Source: DATCVR01 sp036566745 (GTDB lineage Bacteria; Actinomycetota; Actinomycetes; Jiangellales; Jiangellaceae). From it: a DNA stretch of 15,839 nt. The stretch covers positions 1 through 15,839 of the forward strand of contig DATCVR010000169.1 in assembly GCA_036566745.1 (NCBI GenBank), written 5' to 3'. A model generated the notes under the pieces. The model saw nothing but the letters and a program-made list of their open reading frames with translations. It ran no database searches and was not told the DNA's origin. This document shows, one piece after another, positions 1-6,577 of this stretch. The translations under genes and the position numbers were made by a program. Position 1 is the stretch's first letter, and each line of letters begins with the position of its first letter.

Positions 1-14
1 AGACGCCGTCTGTG

Positions 15-34
15 GCCCCAGGTCTGGGGCTTTT
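15..34 (+). terminator. Intrinsic terminator or attenuator upstream of terS
   Basis: A perfect short stem, GCCCCA-GGTC-TGGGGC, is followed directly by TTTT, the classic rho-independent form. It lies only about 14 bases before the terS ribosome binding site, so transcripts entering from the left would have to read through it to express the terminase genes. It could equally be part of a packaging-site structure, because it sits at the window edge. Confidence 0.55.
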
Positions 35-58
35 GGATCTTGAGCTAGGAGGAACGCT

Positions 59-541
59 ATGGCTGGTCGAGGACCCGCCCCGAAGGACCCCCGGCGTCGC
101 GCCGGCCACCGCAAGGACGCGCACCAGCAGACGGTGCTCAGGTTCGAGCGGGCCGAGGCGCCCGAGCTGCCGGCTCTGCGCGTCCGCCAGGGCGACGAGA
201 TGGTGGAACTGCCCTGGCCCGAAGCCACCATTGAGTGGTGGGAGATGTGGAAGGCCAGCCCGCAGGCCGAACATTTCAGCTCGACGGACTGGTCGTTCCT
301 GCGGGATACGGCCCTGGTGCACGCCCGGCACTGGAACGGCGAGTCCACGGCCGGTGCCGAACTCCGGCTGCGCGTCGCGAAATTCGGGGCGACGCCCGAG
401 GACAGGGCGAGGCTTCGAATGCAGTTCGCCCAGGCCGACGAAGCCGACTCCAAGCGGGCGCCCGAGCAGGCGTCCGAGGACCAGTTTGGCGACCTGAAGG
501 TGCTTCCGGGGGGTGGGTCGGATGCCGTGGCGGGGGCCTAG
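59..541 (+). CDS. terS: Phage terminase small subunit
   Basis: The 160-residue product resembles the small terminase subunits of actinobacterial phages, which bind the packaging site on DNA and recruit the large subunit. The N-terminus is strongly basic (MAGRGPAPKDPRRRAGHRKD), a usual opening for this family, followed by an acidic and Trp-rich middle (IEWWEMWKASP, about residues 60-70) and a helix around LRLRVAKFGATPEDRARLRM (about 102-121), typical of the P27/Terminase_4-like group. The ATG at 59 is chosen because AGGAGG lies 5 bases upstream; the overlapping frame from 12 has no such support. The 3' end overlaps the large subunit gene, the usual terS-terL arrangement. In satellites a self-encoded TerS redirects a helper's packaging to satellite DNA; that role is inference here. 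The family call rests on remembered sequence features. Confidence 0.8.
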   Translation: MAGRGPAPKDPRRRAGHRKDAHQQTVLRFERAEAPELPALRVRQGDEMVELPWPEATIEWWEMWKASPQAEHFSSTDWSFLRDTALVHARHWNGESTAGAELRLRVAKFGATPEDRARLRMQFAQADEADSKRAPEQASEDQFGDLKVLPGGGSDAVAGA

Positions 542-2171
542 ATACGAGGGTGAGCTGCCGACGCTGGGGCATCAGGTCATCAACTGGATGCACGCCCACC
601 TGGCAGCCCCGGACCGTGCAGAGTACGAGCCGTTCCGGCTGACGCGGGAGCAGGCGCAGTTCGTGCTGAACCTGTACGCCATTGACCCGCGGACGGGCGA
701 GCGCCGTTACAGGCGGGGCGTGCTAAGTCGCCCGAAGGGCTGGGGCAAGTCGCCGTTGCTGGCGGCGCTCACGTGCGCCGAGGCGCTCGCGGACGTGGTC
801 CCGGACGGCTGGGATGCCAACGGGGAGCCTGTGGGCCGCCCGTGGGCAACGCTGCGGACGCCGTGGCTGCAGCTGGCTGCCGTCTCCGAGGACCAGACGA
901 AGAACGCGTGGGCTCCGCTGCTGGAGATGCTCCGCGAAGGCCCTGTGATGGACGAGTATCCGGGCATTGAGCCCCTGGACACGTTCGTCAACCTGCCTCA
1001 GGGACGCATCGAGTTCGTCACCTCGGCTGCGACGTCCCGCGAGGGGAACCGGCCTGTCTGGTGCGTCCTCGACCAGACCGAGGAGTGGCGCGTGTCCAAC
1101 GGAGGCGTGCGCCTGGCGGCAACCCTGCGCCGGAACCTTGGCAAGACGGGTGGGACGTCGGTGGAGTCACCGAACGCCTACATCCCCGGTGGCGGCAGCG
1201 TCGCCGAGAACTCCGCGGAGTACTTCAAGCGCATCCGGGAGGGCCGTGCACGGGACGCAGGCCTGCTGTACGACCACAGGGAGGCCCCTGCGGACACCGA
1301 GCTCGGGGAGCGCGATTCCCTGATGCGTGGCCTGGCGTTCGCCTATGGAGATTCGGCGTCCACGGCCGGCGGCTGGGTGAACCTCGAGCGGATCGCCTCC
1401 GAAATCTGGGACCCGGACACTGACCCCCAGGATGCACGTCGTTTCTACCTCGGCCAGATCACCCATGCTGCAGACAGCTGGATATCTCAGCCCGAGTGGG
1501 CCGCGGTCACCCAGGCCGACAAGGTTCTCGCCGATAAGGACACGATCGTCCTCGGCTTTGACGGTTCACGGCGCCGCTCTCATGCGGTCACGGACGCGAC
1601 GGCCTTGGTGGGCTGCAGGGTCTCGGACGGCCATCTGTTCCTGTTTGGTTGCTGGGAGCAGCCTGACGGTCCGCAGGGGCGCGACTGGGAGGTGCCGACC
1701 ACGGAGGTCCTCGCCACTGTCGAGGACGCGTTCAAGCGCTACAAAGTGGTCGGCATGTACGCGGACCCGGCTAAGTGGGAGTCCCACGTGGCGACGTGGG
1801 AGGCGAAGCACGGCCGGCGCCTGAAGGTGAAGGCGTCCGTGGCTCACCCCATCGAGTGGTGGATGACTGGCGGCCGTAGCGCACTGATCGTCCGCGCCCT
1901 CGAGAAGTTCCGGTCGTCCGTTGTGGACCAGGAGCTGTCACATGACGGTTCTAGTGTCCTGACAAGGCACATCCTGAATGCACGTCGCAGGGAGTCCCGT
2001 TCAGGTATCCAGATCATGAAGGAGCACCCCGAGTCTTCCCGGAAGATCGATGCGGCCGTGGCGGCAGTGCTCGCCTGGCAGTGCCGTGTCGACGCTGTGG
2101 CCAAGGGGCTCGGCAAGGAATCAGCAGGCCGCGGTGTACCTGGCAAGGGCCGCGTGATCGTGCTCCGGTGA
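513..2171 (+). CDS. terL: Phage terminase large subunit (ATPase and nuclease)
   Basis: This is a 552-residue packaging motor of normal full length. The N-terminal ATPase has a Walker A motif RPKGWGKS (residues 73-80) and a Walker B region VWCVLDQTEEW (182-192, with D187 and E190/E191). The C-terminal RNase H-like nuclease shows three spaced acidic residues: D350 in LGFDGSRRR, D418 in MYADPAKW and D513 in SRKIDAAVAA. All key residues are present, so the motor appears intact. It pumps DNA into a prohead and cuts it at packaging sites. GTG at 513 gives the longest form; the ATG at 522, with GGGGGGTGG just upstream, is an equally good start, so the first three residues are uncertain. It overlaps terS by 20-29 bases and lies 22 bases before the integrase. 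No portal or capsid gene follows, as it would in a complete phage. Confidence 0.93.
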   Translation: MGRMPWRGPRYEGELPTLGHQVINWMHAHLAAPDRAEYEPFRLTREQAQFVLNLYAIDPRTGERRYRRGVLSRPKGWGKSPLLAALTCAEALADVVPDGWDANGEPVGRPWATLRTPWLQLAAVSEDQTKNAWAPLLEMLREGPVMDEYPGIEPLDTFVNLPQGRIEFVTSAATSREGNRPVWCVLDQTEEWRVSNGGVRLAATLRRNLGKTGGTSVESPNAYIPGGGSVAENSAEYFKRIREGRARDAGLLYDHREAPADTELGERDSLMRGLAFAYGDSASTAGGWVNLERIASEIWDPDTDPQDARRFYLGQITHAADSWISQPEWAAVTQADKVLADKDTIVLGFDGSRRRSHAVTDATALVGCRVSDGHLFLFGCWEQPDGPQGRDWEVPTTEVLATVEDAFKRYKVVGMYADPAKWESHVATWEAKHGRRLKVKASVAHPIEWWMTGGRSALIVRALEKFRSSVVDQELSHDGSSVLTRHILNARRRESRSGIQIMKEHPESSRKIDAAVAAVLAWQCRVDAVAKGLGKESAGRGVPGKGRVIVLR

Positions 2172-2193
2172 CGGGCGCGAGAGGAGAGGTGGC

Positions 2194-3360
2194 ATGAGCG
2201 AGTCGATCAAGAAGGTCACGCTGAAGAACGGCAAGGTTCGATATCGGACCGTCGTTGACGTCGGCCGCGACGTGGGTGGGAAGCGTAAGCAGCTGACCAT
2301 CACCAAGGACACTCGGACGGAGGTTCGCGACGAGAGAGCGCGCATCCTGCACCAGCGAAGCGCCGGCACCCTCGTGCCGCCTAACAAGCTCACCGTGAAT
2401 GGCCTTGTGGACATCTGGCTGAACTCGGCGACACGCGACGTCGAGCTGGCCACCAAGCGGTCCTATGAGGACGCGATGCGCTACGTACAGACGCACCTCG
2501 GCGAGAAGCGCCTGCAGGAACTCACCGAGGGCGACGTCGAGAGCCTCATCGACTGGATGTTGACCAGCGCTCGCCGGCGCGGCGGGAAGCCGGGTACCGG
2601 GGTGGGCGAGCGGACTGTCAGTCTCACGCTCGGCCGCCTGCGGGCTGCGCTGACGCTTGCCATGCGCCGCCAGCTGGTGACACGGAACGTCGCCGAGCAC
2701 GTCACGATCCCGCGTGCTGCACGGAAGGAGGCGAAGGCCAGGAAGAAGACGTACATTCCTTGGACTCAGCAGGAGGTCCAGCAGTTCCTCGGGCACGTCT
2801 CCACAGACCGGCTCTACGCCATTTGGCTGCTGTCCCTGATCGGCCTGCGTCCGGCCGAGGTGGCGGGCCTGCGGTGGATCGACGTCGACCTTGAGGCTGG
2901 GACGCTGAAGGTAGAGACGACCCGCACCCTGGTCGCCGGCGTCGTAGTGGAGAAGGACGCAAAGTCGGGCGCGGGCGAGCGCGGGCTTCCGCTGCCCACG
3001 ATCGTCTTGAAGGCGCTGCGCGCATTCCGCCGGCGTCAGATCGCCGAGCAGCTGGAGGCTGGAGCGGGGTGGCACGCGTCCGGACGGGTGGCGTGCGACG
3101 AGCTGGGCCGCGCGGTCAAGACCGACTGGCTGCGGCGCCGGGCATACAAGGCGATGGAGACGGCCAAGGTCCGGAAGGTCCGCCTGTATGACGCGCGGCA
3201 CGCCTGCTTGTCCTGGATGGCGAACAACGGCGTGCCGGATGTTGTCGTCAGCGCCTGGGCCGGACATGCAGACCTCGGCTTCACGAAACGGATCTATGTC
3301 CACAGTGATCCGGACGCCCTGAAGGCAGGCTCCGAGAAGTTGGGCGAACTGCTCGGCTGA
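2194..3360 (+). CDS. int: Tyrosine-family site-specific integrase
   Basis: A 388-residue phage/AICE-type tyrosine recombinase that inserts and excises the element at a tRNA gene. Residues 1-60 look like an arm-binding N-terminus (KNGKVRYRTVVDVG), about 65-175 form the SAM-like core-binding domain, and the rest is the catalytic domain. Catalytic residues seen are R219 (GLRPAEVAGLRW), R335 in LYDARHA, H358 in GHADLG and the nucleophile Y368 in RIYVH. The box II position usually occupied by His is Tyr (Y332 of YDAR), a known kind of variation. The ATG at 2194 follows a GAGGAGAGG binding site and starts 22 bases after terL, so the two are probably co-transcribed. The attachment core lies about 100 bases downstream, the usual place for an element integrase. 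Confidence 0.95.
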   Translation: MSESIKKVTLKNGKVRYRTVVDVGRDVGGKRKQLTITKDTRTEVRDERARILHQRSAGTLVPPNKLTVNGLVDIWLNSATRDVELATKRSYEDAMRYVQTHLGEKRLQELTEGDVESLIDWMLTSARRRGGKPGTGVGERTVSLTLGRLRAALTLAMRRQLVTRNVAEHVTIPRAARKEAKARKKTYIPWTQQEVQQFLGHVSTDRLYAIWLLSLIGLRPAEVAGLRWIDVDLEAGTLKVETTRTLVAGVVVEKDAKSGAGERGLPLPTIVLKALRAFRRRQIAEQLEAGAGWHASGRVACDELGRAVKTDWLRRRAYKAMETAKVRKVRLYDARHACLSWMANNGVPDVVVSAWAGHADLGFTKRIYVHSDPDALKAGSEKLGELLG

Positions 3361-3380
3361 GAAGGGCCATACCGGGTGGC

Positions 3381-3434
3381 CGTGAGAAATCGTGAGAGAA
3401 TGCAGCTAGGGCCCGTCTCACGTCTAGCGTGATA
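3381..3434. repeat. CGTGAGA repeats, left arm: candidate integrase arm sites
   Basis: CGTGAGA occurs at 3381-3387 and 3391-3397, ten bases apart (one helical turn), and inverted as TCTCACG at 3416-3422; CGTGATA at 3428-3434 is a one-base variant. Another perfect copy lies at 3595-3601, beyond the attachment core. Repeats bracketing a core are the layout expected of arm-type binding sites of a tyrosine integrase. Binding is inferred, not shown. Confidence 0.5.
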
Positions 3435-3443
3435 GGGGCCCTG
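3408..3443 (+). terminator. Hairpin after int, likely terminator
   Basis: An imperfect inverted repeat runs from TAGGGCCCGTCTCACG to CGTGATAGGGGCCCTG around a short TCTAG loop, about 50 bases after the integrase stop. There is no T-run, which is common for actinobacterial terminators. It overlaps two of the candidate arm repeats, so it may serve both purposes. Confidence 0.5.
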
Positions 3444-3459
3444 AGCTGGCACTTTGCTG

Positions 3460-3502
3460 TGCACTCGGCAGGATTCGAACCTGCAACCTTCTGATCCGTA
3501 GT
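3460..3502 (-). other. attP: attP core: 3' half of a tRNA-Arg(ACG) gene
   Basis: Read on the minus strand this segment gives ACTACGGATCAGAAGG, then a T-arm with stem GCAGG, loop TTCGAAT and stem CCTGC, then the acceptor strand CGAGTGC and discriminator A. It matches a tRNA-Arg with anticodon ACG from the anticodon loop to the 3' end. The 5' half (acceptor GCACTCG, D-arm) is absent beyond 3502, so this is not a working tRNA gene. Such 3' halves are the identity segments by which integrative elements restore the tRNA gene they enter. Because element genes lie on both sides, it is read as attP of an unintegrated form and not as a chromosomal junction. The exact extent of identity past 3460 cannot be seen here. 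Confidence 0.82.
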
Positions 3503-3594
3503 GATCTGACGGCCGTCCATGGCGTCCATGTGGTCCGGGCGGGCCCGCTAAGTTCCAGGTCAGCAGCCTGCTGTCCGCAGGCCCCCACCCGGTC

Positions 3595-3601
3595 CGTGAG
3601 A
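3595..3601 (+). repeat. CGTGAGA repeat, right arm of attP
   Basis: A perfect copy of the heptamer found twice to the left of the core, here about 93 bases to its right. In the same arm, GTCCATG occurs twice close together around 3515-3530, a second possible protein-binding repeat. Confidence 0.4.
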
Positions 3602-3627
3602 CGACGGTGCGACGACCGCACATGACG

Positions 3628-3660
3628 AAGGGCCAGCCCGACTCCAACGGGCTGGCCCTT
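3628..3660. terminator. Strong bidirectional hairpin terminator
   Basis: A perfect 13-bp inverted repeat (AAGGGCCAGCCCG and its complement) encloses a 7-base loop and is followed on the plus strand by CTTT. It lies 22 bases beyond the stop of the minus-strand GntR gene, so it most likely ends that transcript and insulates it from the attP/int side. Confidence 0.75.
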
Positions 3661-3682
3661 CTTTGCGTATCGCTGGCCGGCA

Positions 3683-4474
3683 CTACGCAGGCGCCACTGG
3701 CTGGACGGGCCACTGCGCCGACTGGTCTCGCACCAGCTTGGAAACGAACTCTGCGCGGTCCCCAGGGATGACGCGGACGGACGCCTCGACCGGCCGACCA
3801 GTCCGTGCCGAGATGCCGACAGTGGTCGTCTCCCACACGGGCATGGCTGTCGGGATAGCAAGCAGGCTGGCCTCCTCCTTGGTGGGCATGCGAACGCGGG
3901 TGCTTTCTTCCCACTCCAGAGGTCCATGCCCCGCTTCCTCGAGGCGGTCGAGGTACCCCCCAGGTCCGGTGATGATCTCTCCGGCTTGGGGCGCCTCCGC
4001 GAGGGCTGCGGGGTGAATCCAAGCGTCGGCAACCTGGAACGGCGGTTCGCCGGCCGGACTCGTCACCCTCCGCCTGCGCATCACCTCTGAGCCGGGTTCG
4101 ACGTCCAGCCACTCTGCGACGCTCGCCGGGATCGGTGCGAACATCCGCTTCGGCTGTCCGTGCACCTCCCACGGCTCGTCCGGCCTGCTGGCCGCAGGGA
4201 AGACGTATCCGCGGAGGGGGTCCCGCATGACTCTGGTGGACCGGGGGATGCGACGACGCCCGACGCTGCGGTCCTGGACGACAGAGCCGCGCCGCTTGAT
4301 GACGCGCACGCGCCCTTCCTTCGCCAGCACGCCGACAGCCTGCCGGACCGTCTCCTTGGAGTACCCGTAGCGTTCCATGAGCTCGGCTGTCGTAGGGAGC
4401 GTGTCCCCTGGCGACCACTCCCCCCTGTCGATGCGTTGCCGCAGGTCAGCGGCAACTTCCTCGTATCGCGCCAT
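3683..4474 (-). CDS. GntR-family transcriptional regulator, HutC/UTRA type (KorSA-like)
   Basis: A 263-residue repressor-type protein. Residues 1-70 form the GntR winged helix (ARYEEVAADLRQRIDRGEW, then LPTTAELMERYGYSKETVRQ) and the remainder is a UTRA ligand-binding-type domain (from about RVMRDPLRGYVFP to the end). The ATG at 4474 is preferred over the in-frame TTG at 4489 because GGAAGGG lies just before it and would otherwise fall inside the gene. In Streptomyces integrative elements, KorSA-type GntR proteins hold transfer and replication genes off and repress themselves. The gene is divergent from the transfer operon, and CCTAGG palindromes lie between the two promoters, which fits that role; the ligand, if any, is unknown. 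Alternatively it could be a generic GntR regulator acquired independently. Confidence 0.9.
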   Translation of the reverse strand: MARYEEVAADLRQRIDRGEWSPGDTLPTTAELMERYGYSKETVRQAVGVLAKEGRVRVIKRRGSVVQDRSVGRRRIPRSTRVMRDPLRGYVFPAASRPDEPWEVHGQPKRMFAPIPASVAEWLDVEPGSEVMRRRRVTSPAGEPPFQVADAWIHPAALAEAPQAGEIITGPGGYLDRLEEAGHGPLEWEESTRVRMPTKEEASLLAIPTAMPVWETTTVGISARTGRPVEASVRVIPGDRAEFVSKLVRDQSAQWPVQPVAPA

Positions 4475-4500
4475 CGCTACCCTTCCCAAGTTTTCCGAAT

Positions 4501-4550
4501 ATTCCTAGGACTCCTTGACTTCAGGAAGAGTCCTAGGAATGATTCTAGGT
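4501..4550. promoter_or_regulatory. Divergent promoter region with paired CCTAGG operators
   Basis: ATTCCTAGGACTC at 4501-4513 is repeated in perfect inverted form as GAGTCCTAGGAAT at 4528-4540; a third, weaker copy (ATTCTAGGT) is at 4542-4550. On the plus strand TTGACT (4515-4520) and AATGAT (4538-4543) are 17 bases apart, a plausible promoter for the operon starting at 4639. One operator copy precedes the -35 box and the other overlaps the -10 box. On the minus strand TTCCTG and GAATAT, also 17 apart, could drive the GntR gene. The GntR protein is the obvious candidate binder; this is inferred from position. Confidence 0.65.
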
Positions 4551-4565
4551 GACAGCACACGAAAA

Positions 4566-4612
4566 GCCCTGACGGGGTGATCGCGGTGTTAGCGCACCGC
4601 GCCCGCCAGGGC
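4566..4612 (+). promoter_or_regulatory. Large two-part hairpin in the operon leader
   Basis: An outer stem, GCCCTGaCGGG with CCCGcCAGGGC (one mismatch), encloses an inner perfect stem, CGCGGTG with CACCGCG, around loop TTAGCG. It lies after the inferred promoter and 26 bases before the first gene at 4639. It has no T-run. It could attenuate transcription, protect the mRNA or terminate; the sequence does not decide. Confidence 0.5.
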
Positions 4613-4638
4613 CTCGCATCCAAGAGTCGAGGTCTCAG

Positions 4639-4884
4639 ATGCACGCTGAGCTTATTACGCCTGCCCTGGCGCAGGCACCTGCGAGCGAACCGCTCCGGGT
4701 CAAGGACATCGCCGCCGCCCTCCGTGTGAGCACCGACAGCGTCTATGCCGAGATCAAGGCGGGCCGGCTGGCCTCCTACCGGGTGGGCACCGGCCGTGGC
4801 ACGCACCGCGTCTCCCGTACCGCCTTCCTGCAGTACCTCGCCGACCGTGACATCCCGACGAACGAGCTGGGGGTGGAGCTGTGA
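4639..4884 (+). CDS. Excisionase-like helix-turn-helix protein (MerR/HTH_17 type)
   Basis: This 81-residue protein is nearly all one winged HTH domain: LRVKDIAAALRVSTDSVYAE (about residues 20-39) is the HTH, followed by IKAGRLASYRVG and TGRGTHRVSRTAFLQYL, the wing and last strand seen in HTH_17/excisionase (BldC-like) proteins. Such proteins in integrative elements direct excision (Xis) or act as small activators. It is the first gene of the long transfer operon and lies just downstream of the operators, so it would be released with that operon when the repressor is off. The ATG at 4639 has a weak GAGG upstream. It overlaps the next gene by 4 bases. The gene at 11197 is a second protein of this broad type, so which one serves as Xis is open. 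Confidence 0.8.
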   Translation: MHAELITPALAQAPASEPLRVKDIAAALRVSTDSVYAEIKAGRLASYRVGTGRGTHRVSRTAFLQYLADRDIPTNELGVEL

Positions 4885-5588
4885 AGACGCTCTCCTCTCG
4901 CTCGAACCTGTCGGGCATCCCCTCCCAGCCGGCCGCTCCGGTCAGCCTCGCGAAGGCAGCGGCCACCGAGGCCCAGCTGCAGACCCTGCTCGACGAGTAC
5001 GGCATCGAGCTGGAGCGCGTCTCCGAGACCGGCTACGGGCCGGACTACCTGGCGGCCAGCAGGACGTTCCTCGGCGACCGGCTCCTGTGCCTGGGCATGC
5101 AGGTCGACGCCGACACGGCGATCCGCTACGTGCGGGCCCTCATCGAGCGGGACGGCATGCAGCCGAAGGCGCAGAACCCGAACCACTCCAGCAACCGCCC
5201 CCGCGTCCGCCTGGTCCCCGTTTCCGTAGGCGCCGGCGACCGCGTCCAGACCGTGTACGTCGAGTGCCCCTGGTGGTGCACGGAGGAGCACGACGCGGAG
5301 CCGATCGGCTCGCTGGACGACCTGTTGCACTGCTCGATCGGCAGTCTGGCCCAGCTCGAGACCATGGGCGACAACCTGTACGACCTGCACGCCCAGATCG
5401 CCGCCGACCCCGCGTCGAGCGACGAGCGCCTGCGGGCCGCCCACGTCCAGCTCGGTGGCCTCATCGACGACGCGGCCCTGACCCCGGACCAGGCGGACGA
5501 CATCGCGGACGAGCTGATCACCCTGGCGTCTCAGATGCGGCAGCAGGCCGCGATCGCCCGCCGCTTCAACGCCGGCGGTGCCCAGTGA
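4881..5588 (+). CDS. Unknown protein with a DUF6907-like CPxWC motif
   Basis: A 235-residue soluble protein whose GTG start overlaps the stop of the preceding gene (GTGA), so it is translationally coupled. The first 100 residues are an unrecognised, mostly helical region. Residues 129-138 read CPWWCTEEHD, followed by SLDDLLHCS, which resembles the opening of DUF6907, a common Streptomyces domain of unknown function. The rest of that domain seems replaced by a helical acidic segment (LTPDQADDIADELITLASQM). The next gene carries a fuller copy of the same domain. Two Cys and a His could bind metal, but this is a guess. No biochemical role can be assigned. Confidence 0.75.
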   Translation: MKTLSSRSNLSGIPSQPAAPVSLAKAAATEAQLQTLLDEYGIELERVSETGYGPDYLAASRTFLGDRLLCLGMQVDADTAIRYVRALIERDGMQPKAQNPNHSSNRPRVRLVPVSVGAGDRVQTVYVECPWWCTEEHDAEPIGSLDDLLHCSIGSLAQLETMGDNLYDLHAQIAADPASSDERLRAAHVQLGGLIDDAALTPDQADDIADELITLASQMRQQAAIARRFNAGGAQ

Positions 5589-6178
5589 CCGGCCGCGACC
5601 CCCTCGAGGGGATCTCTCCTGAGCGGCTGGCGTGGCACCAGGGCGCCCTCGAGGGTGACCCGGCCGTGTGTGCGGCGCCGCAGCCGGGACAGCCTGACTA
5701 CCCGTGCGTGTGGAACCGGTCGGCCCACCTGGAGCACCGGGACGTGTTCGGCCGCACCTGGTCGGCGCTGCCCGAGGAGCCGCTGCGGGTGGCCCGTAAG
5801 GCGCCCGTCGTCGACGGCATGGTGACCGTCCAGACCGGCGACCACGGCGACGTCGCCGTGCCGGAGCCGTCCTGGTGCACCGGCGTCCACGAGACGGAGG
5901 CGTACCGGGAGGACATCGAGCACCAGGGCGTCGCGCACGTCGCCGCCATCGAGACCCCGTGCCATGGGCCGGTGCCGGTGCTGAGCGTGTCTCTGGCGCA
6001 GCGGCCGTTCTCCGCGATCGATGGCCGGGTGCACGCGGTGCTGAAGGTCGACGAGGACTGGCACGAGCTGAACGCGGCCGGTCTGGATGCGGCGGCCGGC
6101 CTGCTCGTCGAGCACGCGTCGACGCTGCGGAAGCTGGCCCGTGAGCTGTCGGTGTTGGAGGCGTCCCGTGGCGTCTAA
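5585..6178 (+). CDS. DUF6907-like protein of unknown function
   Basis: A 197-residue protein starting at a GTG that overlaps the previous stop by four bases. The N-terminal 80 residues are not recognised. From residue 95, PSWCTGVHETEAYREDIEHQ followed by a strand-rich part (VLSVSLAQRPFSAIDGRVHAVL) and a C-terminal helix (LDAAAGLLVEHASTLRKLAREL) matches the general look of DUF6907 proteins, often found in Streptomyces genomes and mobile elements. It shares the WC-T-H motif with the gene upstream, so the pair may descend from a duplication. It lies in the transfer operon, but nothing in the sequence shows a transfer role. Confidence 0.75.
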   Translation: MTGRDPLEGISPERLAWHQGALEGDPAVCAAPQPGQPDYPCVWNRSAHLEHRDVFGRTWSALPEEPLRVARKAPVVDGMVTVQTGDHGDVAVPEPSWCTGVHETEAYREDIEHQGVAHVAAIETPCHGPVPVLSVSLAQRPFSAIDGRVHAVLKVDEDWHELNAAGLDAAAGLLVEHASTLRKLARELSVLEASRGV

Positions 6179-6365
6179 GTGGCCGATCCCGCGGCCGACC
6201 GAGGCCGCCGCCATCCGCGCGGCGGCCCTCGGGTCCCGGCCCGTCCCGCCGATTCAGGTGGTCCTTGCCGACCTGCTCGCCGCGAACCAGCTGGGCGACA
6301 GGCACGGCGTCAATCTCTGCGCGCACAAGGCGGCGCGCGTCGCACTCGGAGAGGTGGGCGAGTGA
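6168..6365 (+). CDS. Small unknown protein (65 aa)
   Basis: The GTG at 6168 lies inside the end of the preceding gene (11-base overlap) and the stop overlaps the next start (TGATG), so it sits in a continuous coupled chain. The product begins ASKWPIPRPTEAAAIRAAAL and ends in a helical CAHKAARVALGEVGE segment. It has no membrane segment or recognised motif. GC-rich third positions and the exact stop-start fit support real coding. Function unknown. Confidence 0.65.
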   Translation: MASKWPIPRPTEAAAIRAAALGSRPVPPIQVVLADLLAANQLGDRHGVNLCAHKAARVALGEVGE

Positions 6366-6577
6366 TGAGCAGCTACGACCCCGTGTTCGACCCGGAGAAG
6401 GACGGGCCCGTGTACTTCCGGGACCTGGACCACGCCCTGGAGCGTGCCCGCGTCGTGCTCGCCGAGAAGGGCCGCGCGAACATCCACGACAAGGACGAGA
6501 TGATCCGGGCCGCCTACGGCCTTGCTTACGTGCTCGCTGGGCTGCTCGACGCCCTCGACAAGGAGGCCGGCAAGTGA
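6365..6577 (+). CDS. Small unknown protein (70 aa)
   Basis: The start ATG shares a base with the previous stop (TGATG) and the end overlaps the next GTG by four bases. The product is acidic at first (DPVFDPEKDGPVYFRDLDHA), then amphipathic helical (LERARVVLAEKGRANI, AAYGLAYVLAGLLDALDKEAG). The last helix is hydrophobic but too short and too charged at its ends for a confident membrane segment. Comparable small proteins fill transfer operons of Streptomyces elements. Function unknown. Confidence 0.65.
   Translation: MSSYDPVFDPEKDGPVYFRDLDHALERARVVLAEKGRANIHDKDEMIRAAYGLAYVLAGLLDALDKEAGK

Noticed and set aside
513..541. Frameshift between terS and terL
   Set aside because: The overlap is a normal terS-terL junction; both proteins are full length with their own starts.
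3460..3545. Complete tRNA-Arg gene on the minus strand
   Set aside because: Anticodon loop to 3' end is present, but the D-arm and the 5' acceptor strand (GCACTCG) are not found upstream, so no working tRNA can form.
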